Shown here: in pieces, positions 1 to 6,067 of the stretch
Position numbering within the stretch: position 1 is the stretch's first letter
Layout of the letters: each line of letters starts with the position of its first letter
NCBI GenBank assembly: GCA_012032975.1
Contig: JAAUPU010000181.1
Coordinates: 1 to 6,461, forward strand
DNA: 6,461 bases
Direction: 5' to 3'
Source of the DNA: Caldilineaceae bacterium
Lineage (GTDB): Bacteria; Chloroflexota; Anaerolineae; Caldilineales; Caldilineaceae
Notes under the pieces: model-generated
What the model was told of the DNA's origin: nothing
Seen by the model: only the letters and a program-made list of their open reading frames with translations
The model's database searches: none
Translations under genes and position numbers: made by a program

Positions 1-1
1 G

Positions 2-481
2 GAAACGCCGGCGCTTGCGTCCGACCAGGTGGTTGTTGTCGAGCCTGCACCCGAAGAGGCACCCGCCGCCGATGCTGTCAGCACTGATGCTGGCAGCGAC
101 GATGTGGAGGCCAGCGCAGAAACAGACGAGGCTGCCGCGGAGGCCGAAGAAGAAGCCGGCAGTGCCGACTCGGCAGTGCCAGATGGACTTGCTCTCCTGT
201 CTGTAGAGAATACATTTGAAGGCGATATTCGCTTCACGCTGGACCAGAAATTTCGAGTAGTCGAGGGGCCAAGTGAGATGGACCTGCTACCCGGCGACGT
301 GCTTGACATTCTCGTCTATCCGGGAGTGCTGCGCTTCAGCGTGAGCAGCAATTGGCGGGCTGAAAATGTCTCCGGCAACGCAGAGTTTACTGTGGAGCCT
401 GACGAATTGCGGTCGATCTGGATCAAATTTGTGCCTGACCCCGATGGTTCTGGGTGGGATATGCTCTATCAGTGGCCATAG
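2..481 (+). CDS. Putative envelope/secreted protein, acidic linker plus C-terminal beta domain (5' partial)
   Basis: The reading frame is open from the left edge to a TAG stop at 479-481, so the N-terminus, and any signal peptide, lies outside the window. The visible 159 residues have two parts. The first 55 or so are low complexity, rich in Ala, Glu, Asp and Ser, like a flexible acidic spacer. The last 100 or so (from about LALLSVENTFEG) alternate hydrophobic and polar residues and carry Gly/Pro turns, suggesting a small beta-sandwich ending in GWDMLYQWP. I recognise no named family and no catalytic motif. The plan of spacer then beta domain resembles the convergent lipoprotein on the other side of the shared terminator, which hints at a surface role, but this is inference. 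A GTG at 29 could serve as a start, but it lies inside the low-complexity part and has no good ribosome binding site. A larger protein beginning upstream is more likely. Confidence 0.65.
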   Translation, partial: ETPALASDQVVVVEPAPEEAPAADAVSTDAGSDDVEASAETDEAAAEAEEEAGSADSAVPDGLALLSVENTFEGDIRFTLDQKFRVVEGPSEMDLLPGDVLDILVYPGVLRFSVSSNWRAENVSGNAEFTVEPDELRSIWIKFVPDPDGSGWDMLYQWP

Positions 482-623
482 ACCTTCTGTATACCCAGGC
501 AAGCCTAATTCATGTACATGCGCAGGCATGGCCTAGCTGCCACATTCGGTGCTGCAGGAGGATTCTCTGAAGTCTGGTGGGATGGAACCTACCGTACTCC
601 ACAATTGCCAAGAGAGCGAAAGT
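482..623. other. Intergenic stretch before shared terminator, possible coding remnant
   Basis: No convincing gene is present between the TAG of the left gene and the terminator. In the same frame as that gene, from an ATG at 512, a 37-codon reading frame runs to a TAA at 620-622, directly against the terminator stem. Its end reads FSEVWWDGTYRTPQLPRERK, which looks more protein-like than random. It has no visible ribosome binding site, and in-frame stops at 479 and 506 separate it from the upstream gene. It could be a decayed C-terminal extension or chance. Confidence 0.25.
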
Positions 624-658
624 AAAAAGGAAGAGGGCCTCAGGCCCTCTTCCTTTTT
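624..658. terminator. Bidirectional intrinsic terminator between convergent genes
   Basis: A perfect 16-bp inverted repeat (arms 624-639 and 643-658) encloses a 3-base TCA loop. The core is GC-rich (GGAAGAGGGCC) and both outer ends are A/T runs: five A on the left arm, and a T run on the right arm that continues to 659. A U-tract therefore follows the hairpin in either direction. It serves the rightward gene ending at 481 and the leftward lipoprotein gene ending at 688. It lies 29 bases past the lipoprotein stop and 142 bases past the other. Confidence 0.93.
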
Positions 659-687
659 TATTGGTCGCTGATCGACTGGCTGCGCGG

Positions 688-1442
688 CTATCGCTGTCGG
701 TAGCGAACGTACAGCTCGCGCGTGGTTTCGTCGGCAGTCAATTCGAACTTGACTGCGGGACCGCGAGCGACGCCGTTTCCATCGACCAACTGGATTTCCC
801 AAAGACCCGCCTGCGGTTCCACAAAGATGACGCTCATATTGGCAAAGCGCGTGTATGGTCCTGGTTCGCTTCTCGTCTGGTCCGGCAAGCCAGCGAAGCT
901 TGTATCCTCGACCGCCAGCGGGGCGCCGTTGTGGATGACTTGCACACTATATCCAGGCAAGCCCAGATTTGCCGGCGAGTAAGCATACAGATAGATCCGC
1001 ACGACATTGGGTGCGAGACCTTCGGTCGGAACTTTTCTGCGGCTTCCAATTCAAACTCGAACTCGGGGGTGGGCGAGGGTGTAGCCGTCGGCGTCTGGGT
1101 GGGCGTCGCTGTGGGCGCAGGGGTCGCAGTCTCGGTTGGCGTCGGGGAGGGTGGGACGGGCGTTTCAGTTGGCGTGGTTGTGGCGGTGGGAACGGGCGTC
1201 GCAGTCGGCGTGTCGGCCACGGCGATCACCGCGGTGGGCAGCGGTTGCGGTGCGAGTGGCGCGCTCGTTTCGGTGGCCGCAACCAGCGGCGCAGCGCCTA
1301 CAACGATGGGGGTTGGCGTGAAAGTGGGCACTGGCGTACGAGTGGGCTCTTCGTTTCCAAAAAAGCCGCACCCGCTAGATGTGAACGATAAAAATACAAT
1401 AGAGACCCAAAGCGCGTATCGAACGACCAATCCTGTCCTCAC
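688..1442 (-). CDS. Lipoprotein with Thr-Pro-rich spacer and C-terminal beta domain (one frameshift)
   Basis: Read leftward from GTG at 1442, with GGAG seven bases upstream. The N-terminus RTGLVVRYALWVSIVFLSF followed by TSSGC is a type II signal peptide with a slightly loose lipobox and acylated Cys at about residue 25. Next come about 100 residues rich in Thr, Pro and Ala (TPTETPVPPSPTPT-like repeats), a spacer that would hold the domain off the membrane. The C-terminal 120 residues (VVRIYLYAYSPANLGLPGYS, later FVEPQAGLWEIQLVDGNG) look like a beta-sandwich of unknown function. The gene is split: the first frame stays open to 834 but loses sense after about 1025, and the second frame covers about 1025 to 688. 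Adding one base near 1024-1028 gives ...EKFRTEGLAPNVVRIYLY... and one 251-residue protein. An in-frame ATG at 1541 is also possible, but would put about 33 unlikely residues before the signal peptide. Envelope location is well supported; function is unknown. Confidence 0.82.
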
Positions 1443-1540
1443 ACCTTCGCTCCACCGATTTGGAAGAGACCGTTTACTGCCACGGCGATCACACGAAAAA
1501 CGCTCCATCACGGTGCACGACATCCTTAATTCTCTTGCCA

Positions 1541-1569
1541 ATGGTAGCGTACTTACTGCCGTTGGGCAA
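1541..1569 (-). promoter_or_regulatory. Candidate sigma70-type promoter for the lipoprotein gene
   Basis: On the minus strand, TTGCCC (1569-1564) and TACCAT (1546-1541) are separated by exactly 17 bases, each matching 4 of 6 consensus positions. This would give a leader of roughly 90 bases before the GTG at 1442. It is a pattern match only. The 1570-1704 stretch up to the ribosome binding site of the divergent oxidoreductase shows no convincing promoter in the other direction. Confidence 0.3.
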
Positions 1570-1704
1570 GAAGATGGATAGCTTCAGGTAATGTGACGTT
1601 AAGGCCGCGACCGATCTGTTTGCAGAGCTTCAACCGGTCTGCGCAGGGGGTCGCATAGCCAGTCAACGTTTAGTTCATTCTGATACCAACATCATTTCGA
1701 TTCC

Positions 1705-1710
1705 GGAGGA
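1705..1710 (+). promoter_or_regulatory. Ribosome binding site of the PPOX-family gene
   Basis: GGAGGA lies five bases before ATG 1716. It is a strong Shine-Dalgarno match and fixes the start. Confidence 0.85.
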
Positions 1711-1715
1711 GATCC

Positions 1716-2136
1716 ATGTCCAACACAATTCCTGCTTCCCATCGAGACCTGGTCGATGGTCCCGTATATGCCGTTCTGACCACGGTAATGCCAGATGGTC
1801 AACCCCAGTCTACGGTCGTCTGGTGTGACTATGATGGCGAATACGTGCGCGTGAACACCGCCGAGGGCAGACGCAAGGAGAAGAACATGCGCGAGAATCC
1901 AAAGGTCACCTTGGTCGCAATCGACACGACCGCTCCCTACCGCTGGCTAGAGGTGCGCGGCACGGTCGATGAGATCACGCGCGAAGGCGGCAAGGAGCAC
2001 ATCGCGGCGCTGGCCAAGACATACGTGGGCGCCCCGACCTATTACCGGCAGCGTCGCACCGGCAGACTTGGAGGATCAGGAGACGCGCGTGATCTGCAAG
2101 ATCTGCCCGACGCGCGTCATCGCTTTTGGTGAATAG
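1716..2136 (+). CDS. PPOX-class F420/FMN-dependent oxidoreductase, pyridoxamine-5'-phosphate-oxidase-like (one frameshift)
   Basis: This is a small split-barrel flavoprotein of the pyridoxamine 5'-phosphate oxidase-like superfamily, the group often annotated as PPOX class F420-dependent enzyme. Such proteins are cytoplasmic and act as dimers, using FMN or F420 for a redox step on a substrate that sequence alone does not reveal. Family features include [19 protein letters not shown] (about residues 18-36), [18 protein letters not shown] (41-58, with the basic residues expected to hold the cofactor phosphate) and [13 protein letters not shown] (75-87). The first frame stops at 2132 with a nonsense tail. 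Removing one C from the CC at 2045-2046 restores ...[32 protein letters not shown] and a TAG at 2134-2136. That gives 139 residues, normal for the family. It appears to be a single-gene unit, divergent from the lipoprotein gene. Family assignment is confident; the choice between F420 and FMN is open. Confidence 0.88.
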
Positions 2137-2217
2137 CCTGTTTGGTGAATCGGCATATTTGCCCAGATAACTGGCGAGATCATTTGTCGATTCGATTCTG
2201 ACTTGGTCGTGCCTGGC

Positions 2218-2258
2218 ACAGGACGAGCGGCGCTTGGTCGGAGCGCCGCTCGTCCTGT
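2218..2258. terminator. Perfect 17-bp GC-rich hairpin (terminator-like, no U-tract)
   Basis: Arms 2218-2234 and 2242-2258 are exact reverse complements (ACAGGACGAGCGGCGCT and its complement) around a 7-base TGGTCGG loop. It sits 82 bases after the oxidoreductase stop and about 54 bases before the epimerase start. Neither side carries the T-run of an intrinsic terminator. A U-less terminator, an mRNA-stabilising 3' end, or a dispersed palindromic repeat all fit. The pairing itself is certain; its role is not. Confidence 0.6.
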
Positions 2259-2311
2259 ATGATGGGGCGACGTTGCCAAGTCAGCCACAAAACCCCATAA
2301 GGATGATCCAA

Positions 2312-3081
2312 ATGGCCCAGCCACGACTAGCCGCTCAACTGTACACCATCCGTGAATTCACCCGTACGGCAGCTGATTTTGCCGCGAGCATGAGAAAAAT
2401 CCGCGACATCGGCTATACGGCCGTTCAGGTTTCTGCCATCGGCCCCATGCCCCACCGCGAGGTCAAGGCGATTGTTGACGATCTTGGTTTGACGATCTGC
2501 AATACGCATATTGGCTACGATCTGCTCTGGAATGAGATCGATGCAGTGATCGACCAACACAGGCTGTGGGATTGCAAGCATGTGGCCATCGGCAGCCTCC
2601 CACCGGCTTACAGAGAGGAGGGCGAGCCAGGGTACATCCGTTTTGCCCACGAAGCATCGAAGGTCGGCGAACGGCTGCATCAAGCAGGTCTCACCTTTAG
2701 CTATCACAACCACAGCTTCGAGTTTGTCCGCTTTGGCAATCGAACCGCGCTCGAGATCATCTACGCCGAGAGCGACCCGCGCCATCTCCAGGCCGAGATC
2801 GATACGTACTGGGTGCAGCATGGCGGCGGCGACCCGGCAGAATGGGTGCGGCAAATGGTAAACCGCATGCCGGTGGTGCATCTCAGGATATGGTGATCGT
2901 GGGAAGGGAGCAGGTGATGGCGGAGGTCGGCGAGGGCAACATGAACTGGCCGTCGATCCTGCAAGCCTGCCAGGACGCTGGCGTCGAATGGTACGCGATC
3001 GAACAGGACATCTGTCAGCGCGACCCATTCGAGAGTCTACGGATCAGCTATGATAACTTGCGCGTAATGGGGATCAACTGA
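2312..3081 (+). CDS. Sugar phosphate isomerase/epimerase, xylose-isomerase-like TIM barrel (one frameshift)
   Basis: The gene encodes an AP-endonuclease-2/xylose-isomerase-type TIM barrel of the IolE/tagatose-epimerase-like group, which interconverts keto-sugars or inositol derivatives using a bound divalent metal. Visible motifs are AQLYTIREF (residues 8-16), FSYHNHSFEF (129-138), EIDTYWVQHGGGDPAEW (162-178), VVHLKDM (188-194), GEGNMNWPSIL (208-218) and EWYAIEQD (226-233). By family analogy the metal ligands are Glu137, Asp164, His190 and Glu231. The upstream frame ends at a TGA at 2894-2896, just after VVHL. Adding one A at about 2885 turns AGG into AAG-G, restores HLKDM and carries the frame to TGA 3079-3081, for 256 residues, the usual size. 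ATG 2312 is preferred because AAGGA (2299-2303) lies eight bases upstream; an in-frame ATG at 2303 is the alternative. The substrate cannot be told, as no sugar-pathway genes adjoin it. The gene converges on the acetyltransferase gene 37 bases away, with no terminator visible between them. Confidence 0.88.
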
Positions 3082-3118
3082 GACGGGGTAGGGGCTGTGG
3101 TCAATCCAGCGCGGCGGT

Positions 3119-3903
3119 TCAAAGCTGCACGAAACCCAAAAGGATCAGCAGCGCGATCAGCAGCGGCTGGTGGATCAGGTAGATGACCAGAGAATGGCGA
3201 CCGAGGAACTGAAGGAAGATGATCGGCATCCAACCGGACAGATCGGGCAGCGAAAAATGGCGTCCCTCTGGGCCATAGAGGCTGTTACCGATAAAGACGC
3301 CCAGCAGCGCCACGCCAAACCACGGGATAACCGGAAAGTAGTCCAAATAAAACTGATTCGGCGGCGAAAGCCAAGCCAGATAAACCAGGTGGACGTGACC
3401 GGAGCCTGGTCGATCAAAATACCTGCAACGCCGAAGATTGCCCAGAGCGCCAGATTGAGCCAGCGAAAGGGCAAAAATGGATAGGCGGCGATGATCGAAA
3501 AACCGATCAGGTGCAGGATGCCAAAGCGAATTTCGCCGATGCCGATCTGGCTCACGACCAGTCCGGCGACCAGCCCCAGTGCAAAGATGCCCAATCCCCG
3601 CTTGAGGAACTTGATAAAGAGGCCGTTGCTGTTGCCCTGGCGATGCACAGCGCGCGTGTAGCTGACCGTCAGCGAAACGCCGACCAAGGTGATAAAGAGC
3701 GAGGCTGTCGTTCGTTGGAAAAGCCACCAGAAGCCATCTTGGAGCGCGACATAGTCGATGACGCGGAAGGTGACCAAGTCCCACATCAGGTGATAGATCA
3801 CCATCATGATAATCGCCACGCCGCGCAGGGAGTCAATCTCCCAGTATCGGCCTGCTTTGGGCTTTCTGAAAATGCCGCTGGCTGCTGTGCTAAGAGCCGA
3901 CAA
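3119..3903 (-). CDS. DUF1624 / heparan-alpha-glucosaminide N-acetyltransferase-like membrane protein (one frameshift)
   Basis: A multi-pass membrane protein of the HGSNAT-catalytic (DUF1624) type, related to acetyltransferases that pass an acetyl group across the membrane to a sugar or similar acceptor. The N-terminus has the family hallmark RYWEIDSLRGVAIIMMVIYH (about residues 19-38) with a conserved His and MWDL following. Hydrophobic helices follow around residues 65-82, 102-119, 128-143, 149-164 and 193-207. FGILHLIG (127-134), YFPVIPWFG (189-197) and FLGRHSLVIYLIHQP (233-247) are also family-like. The start is TTG at 3903, with GGGGAG seven bases upstream. The first frame runs to 3175 but turns to nonsense after TWFIWLGF. 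Adding one base in the GGCGGCG tract at about 3361-3367 gives WLGFPPPNQFYLDYF and continues to TGA at 3119-3121, for 261 residues. The acceptor is unknown. The IS starts about 95 bases upstream. Confidence 0.85.
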
Positions 3904-3941
3904 GACCCGTCTCCCCCCATGCTTGGTCCACGATTCAGATC

Positions 3942-3970
3942 AAGCTACAATGTACCACCAAGTGTATCAA
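3942..3970 (-). promoter_or_regulatory. Candidate promoter of the acetyltransferase gene
   Basis: On the minus strand, TTGATA (3970-3965, 5 of 6 matches to the -35 consensus) and TAGCTT (3947-3942, weak -10) are 17 bases apart and end about 38 bases before the TTG start. The IS boundary lies 27 bases upstream of the -35 box, so the insertion would spare this promoter. Pattern match only. Confidence 0.35.
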
Positions 3971-3997
3971 TCCTTAAATCATTCCGAATTCTTCGAT

Positions 3998-4013
3998 CAG
4001 GGCAATCGCGAGT
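3998..4013 (+). repeat. Left terminal inverted repeat of the IS
   Basis: CAGGGCAATCGCGAGT is the exact reverse complement of 5246-5261. The preceding T at 3997 also pairs with the A at 5262, so the true boundary may be one base further out. Confidence 0.93.
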
Positions 4014-4023
4014 AGGGGAGAAG

Positions 4024-4053
4024 TAGACAATAGCCATCAAAAGAGGCTACCCT
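4024..4053 (+). promoter_or_regulatory. Candidate transposase promoter inside the left IS end
   Basis: TAGACA (4024-4029, 5 of 6 to TTGACA) and TACCCT (4048-4053, TA...T) are 18 bases apart, placing a start of transcription near 4060. The -10 box overlaps the left arm of the hairpin at 4051-4072. Weak pattern match. Confidence 0.35.
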
Positions 4054-4072
4054 GTGGGAAAATCATCACAGG
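4051..4072 (+). promoter_or_regulatory. Hairpin overlapping the transposase Shine-Dalgarno
   Basis: CCTGTG (4051-4056) and CACAGG (4067-4072) are perfect complements around a 10-base loop. The right arm takes in the first three bases of the ribosome binding site AGGAGG (4070-4075), which lies six bases before ATG 4082. In RNA this could mask the site. The stem is only 6 bp, so the effect is a proposal. Confidence 0.4.
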
Positions 4073-4081
4073 AGGCTCAAA

Positions 4082-5245
4082 ATGGTCGTTAGAGTGACTG
4101 AAACCCCGCAAGAGGCGCCGACAATCGCCAAGGAATTTGCACAACTGAAAGATCCGCGAAAGGGCAATTTGCGATACCACAAATTTCTGGATGTTCTAAC
4201 GATCGGTATCTGTGCGGTCATATGCGGTGCCGACGATTACGAGGCGATAGCCGAGTTCGGTCGAGCAAAAGCCGAATGGTTGGAGACTTTTCTGGAACTG
4301 CCTAGGGGTATACCCGCCCATGACACCTTCTGGCGAGTTTTTGAAGCATTGAATCCAGAGCAGTTTCAGCATTGCTTTCTGAAATGGATGGCAGGCGTGC
4401 GTAAAATCATTTCCCGGGAAGTGATTGCCCTGGATGGCAAGAGGCTACGCCGCTCTTACGCCAAAGAAGACGATAAAGCCGCCATTCATATGGTCAGTGC
4501 CTGGGCAACCGCCAATCGTCTGGTGCTGGGACAGCAGAAAGTGGATGAGAAATCGAATGAGATTACTGCGATTCCTGAACTCCTGCGGGCATTAGATATA
4601 GAAGGTTGTATTGTGACCATCGATGCCATGGGCTGTCAGACCGCCATTGCGGACCTGATTGTGGAAGGCAAAGGGGACTATCTCCTCTCCCTCAAAGGCA
4701 ATCAAAGCAATCTGCATGAAGATGTGGTGCTGCTTTTTGATGACCTGATTGCCAGCGATTTTACCGCCTACCCCTCTCACTATGCTCGCACCGTCGATAA
4801 AGAGCATGGCCGTATCGAAATCCGGCATTGTTGGACCATTGATTTTCCCAGTCTGTGTGGTTCTTTGCGCGGTGCGGACAACTGGCGGAACCTGACCACC
4901 CTTATCAAAGTCCGCGCTGAACGACGTGTGAACAACAAGCGCTCAGTTGAGGACCGTTACTTCATCGCCAGTTACCGGGACACCCCTGAACACATCCTGG
5001 CCCATACCAGACAGCACTGGCACATCGAGAATTCCTTGCACTGGGTCCTGGATATCGCCTTTCGTGAAGATGACTCCCGCATCCGCAAGGGCAATGGTCC
5101 TCAAAACTTTGCCCTCCTACGACACATCGCCCTCAATCTGCTCAAGCACGACTCCAGCAGCAAATTGGGCATCAAGAATCGCCGCTTACGTGCTGGTTGG
5201 AATAACGACTATCTCTTTTCCCTTCTCAGCCCTCTCCTGTCTTGA
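4082..5245 (+). CDS. ISAs1-family DDE transposase
   Basis: An intact 387-residue transposase that cuts and joins the IS ends through a two-metal DDE site. The N-terminal part (FAQLKDPRKGNLRYHKFLDVL, about residues 19-39) is the family's conserved amino domain, the segment often listed as the DDE_Tnp_1-associated domain. The catalytic residues by family pattern are Asp118 (IALDGKRLR), Asp181 (VTIDAMGCQ) and Glu316 (HWHIENSLHWVLDIAF), with the following REDDSRIRKGN completing the C-terminal signature. LSLKGNQ (about 203-209) is also characteristic. AGGAGG at 4070-4075 supports ATG 4082. It is the only full-length gene here with no frame break, and its codon use looks more A/T-tolerant than the genes around it, as expected for a mobile gene. 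It converges on the ABC permease gene, so read-through from the IS would be antisense to the permease. Confidence 0.95.
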   Translation: MVVRVTETPQEAPTIAKEFAQLKDPRKGNLRYHKFLDVLTIGICAVICGADDYEAIAEFGRAKAEWLETFLELPRGIPAHDTFWRVFEALNPEQFQHCFLKWMAGVRKIISREVIALDGKRLRRSYAKEDDKAAIHMVSAWATANRLVLGQQKVDEKSNEITAIPELLRALDIEGCIVTIDAMGCQTAIADLIVEGKGDYLLSLKGNQSNLHEDVVLLFDDLIASDFTAYPSHYARTVDKEHGRIEIRHCWTIDFPSLCGSLRGADNWRNLTTLIKVRAERRVNNKRSVEDRYFIASYRDTPEHILAHTRQHWHIENSLHWVLDIAFREDDSRIRKGNGPQNFALLRHIALNLLKHDSSSKLGIKNRRLRAGWNNDYLFSLLSPLLS

Positions 5246-5261
5246 ACTCGCGATTGCCCTG
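5246..5261 (-). repeat. Right terminal inverted repeat of the IS
   Basis: ACTCGCGATTGCCCTG is the exact complement of the left end at 3998-4013. It starts immediately after the transposase TGA, so the element has no spare sequence at this end. Confidence 0.93.
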
Positions 5262-5297
5262 ACAGAGCCAGTCGCAAAACGCAGACATCCACAGATC

Positions 5298-6067
5298 CTA
5301 CCCCTGTTGGCGCACCGAGCTGTGCCACGGAATCAGCCAGCGTTCCAGCAACACGATCACGAGGTAGAAACTCACGCCGACGATGCAGGCGATGATGATC
5401 GCGGCCCACGCGTTGTGAAAGCGAAACTGCGCCGCCTCCTGCGTGATGAAGACGCCCAGCGCCGAGCGATTGCCGCCGAAATATTCGCTCACCACTGCGC
5501 CGATCATGCTGAGCGCAGCCGCGACTTTGAACGCGCTGAACATGTAGGGCAGCGCATTGGGCAGGCGCAGCTTTTGCAGAATCGCAAAGTCGCTCGACGC
5601 GTAGGAGCGCATCAGTTCCAGCGCCGATGGGTCGACCAGAGTCAACCCGCGCACCGTGTTGATCATGGTGGGAAAGAAGACGATGACGGCCACGATCATC
5701 ATCTTGGAGAAGGGGTTGTCCACGCCGAACCAGTTGTTGAGGATCGGCGCAAACGCGATGATGGGCACCGAGTTGGCCGCAATGGCAAAGGGCATCATGG
5801 CTTCGTTGACGATGGTCCAGCGCGCGGTGGCCAAAGCCACGATCACGCCGGCGCTGCAACCGATGACAAAGCCGCCCAACGCCTCTTTGGTGGTGAACCA
5901 GCCGATCTGGATCAATTTGCTCAGGTTGCCGACAAACGCTTCCCAGATGACCGATGGCGCGGGCAACAGAAACTGCTGAATCTCGAAAACACGCACCGCC
6001 AATTCCCAAAAAAGATGGCTGCGAAGAAAAGAACAAGGGCCGGTGCGAATTCTCGTACACGCGTCAC
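5298..6067 (-). CDS. ABC transporter permease, SsuC/TauC/RibX-like (one frameshift)
   Basis: The membrane subunit of an importer in the nitrate/sulfonate/taurine group (binding-protein-dependent transport inner-membrane component). This group also includes thiamine-precursor and riboflavin importers. The corrected protein has 256 residues, with a first helix at about 9-21, FLLPAPSVIWEAF (33-45) ahead of the core, hydrophobic stretches around 65-81, 100-111, 122-133 and 222-241, and the EAA-type coupling loop (RSYASSDFAILQKLRLPNAL, residues 154-173) that contacts the ATPase. GTG 6067 is chosen because it overlaps the ATPase stop in a GTGA junction and gives MTRVREFAPALVLFFAAIFF, a proper membrane N-terminus. 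A longer frame from 6122 lacks that helix and is an artefact of the break. The break is a run of six A/T pairs at 6008-6013 where seven are needed to read ...IFFWELAVRVFEIQQF.... The stop is TAG at 5298-5300. Substrate cannot be assigned; no binding protein is in view. Confidence 0.88.

Larger units (their letters stand above)
3998..5261 (+). mobile_element. Complete ISAs1-family insertion sequence
   Basis: The element is about 1264 bp, bounded by perfect 16-bp terminal inverted repeats (17 if the flanking T/A pair is counted) and filled by one transposase gene. Size, CAGGG ends and transposase type fit the ISAs1 group (H-repeat related). The right inverted repeat begins on the base after the transposase stop. 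No matching 8-10 bp direct repeat is seen: the ten bases outside the left end (ATTCTTCGAT) and outside the right end (ACAGAGCCAG) differ. The element may therefore have lost its original flank, or the contig may be joined across a repeated copy. It looks potentially active, since both ends and the gene are intact. Confidence 0.93.

Noticed and set aside
490..970. Shared CCAGGCAAGCC-like word at 490-511 and 950-970, read as LGLPGY on the minus strand in both places
   Set aside because: The exact match is only about 11 bases, expected by chance in a window this size, and the surrounding sequences do not align.
1070..1230. Repetitive GGCGT/GTCGC tract as a possible tandem repeat or CRISPR-like array
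   Set aside because: There is no fixed unit or spacer; it is the codon-level repetition of Thr-Pro-Ala coding in the lipoprotein spacer.
577..1581. Long rightward open frame (334 codons) rich in Gly/Val across the lipoprotein gene
   Set aside because: It is the antisense of the Thr-Pro spacer: the repeated codons of the real gene create an open, repetitive frame on the other strand. It has no ribosome binding site or family features.
3082..3118. Terminator between the convergent epimerase and acetyltransferase genes
   Set aside because: The 37-base gap shows no inverted repeat of useful length and no T-run.
5209..6060. Leftward 283-codon frame overlapping the permease
   Set aside because: It is a third-frame shadow: Arg/His-rich with no membrane helices, while the permease frame shows the EAA loop and helices.
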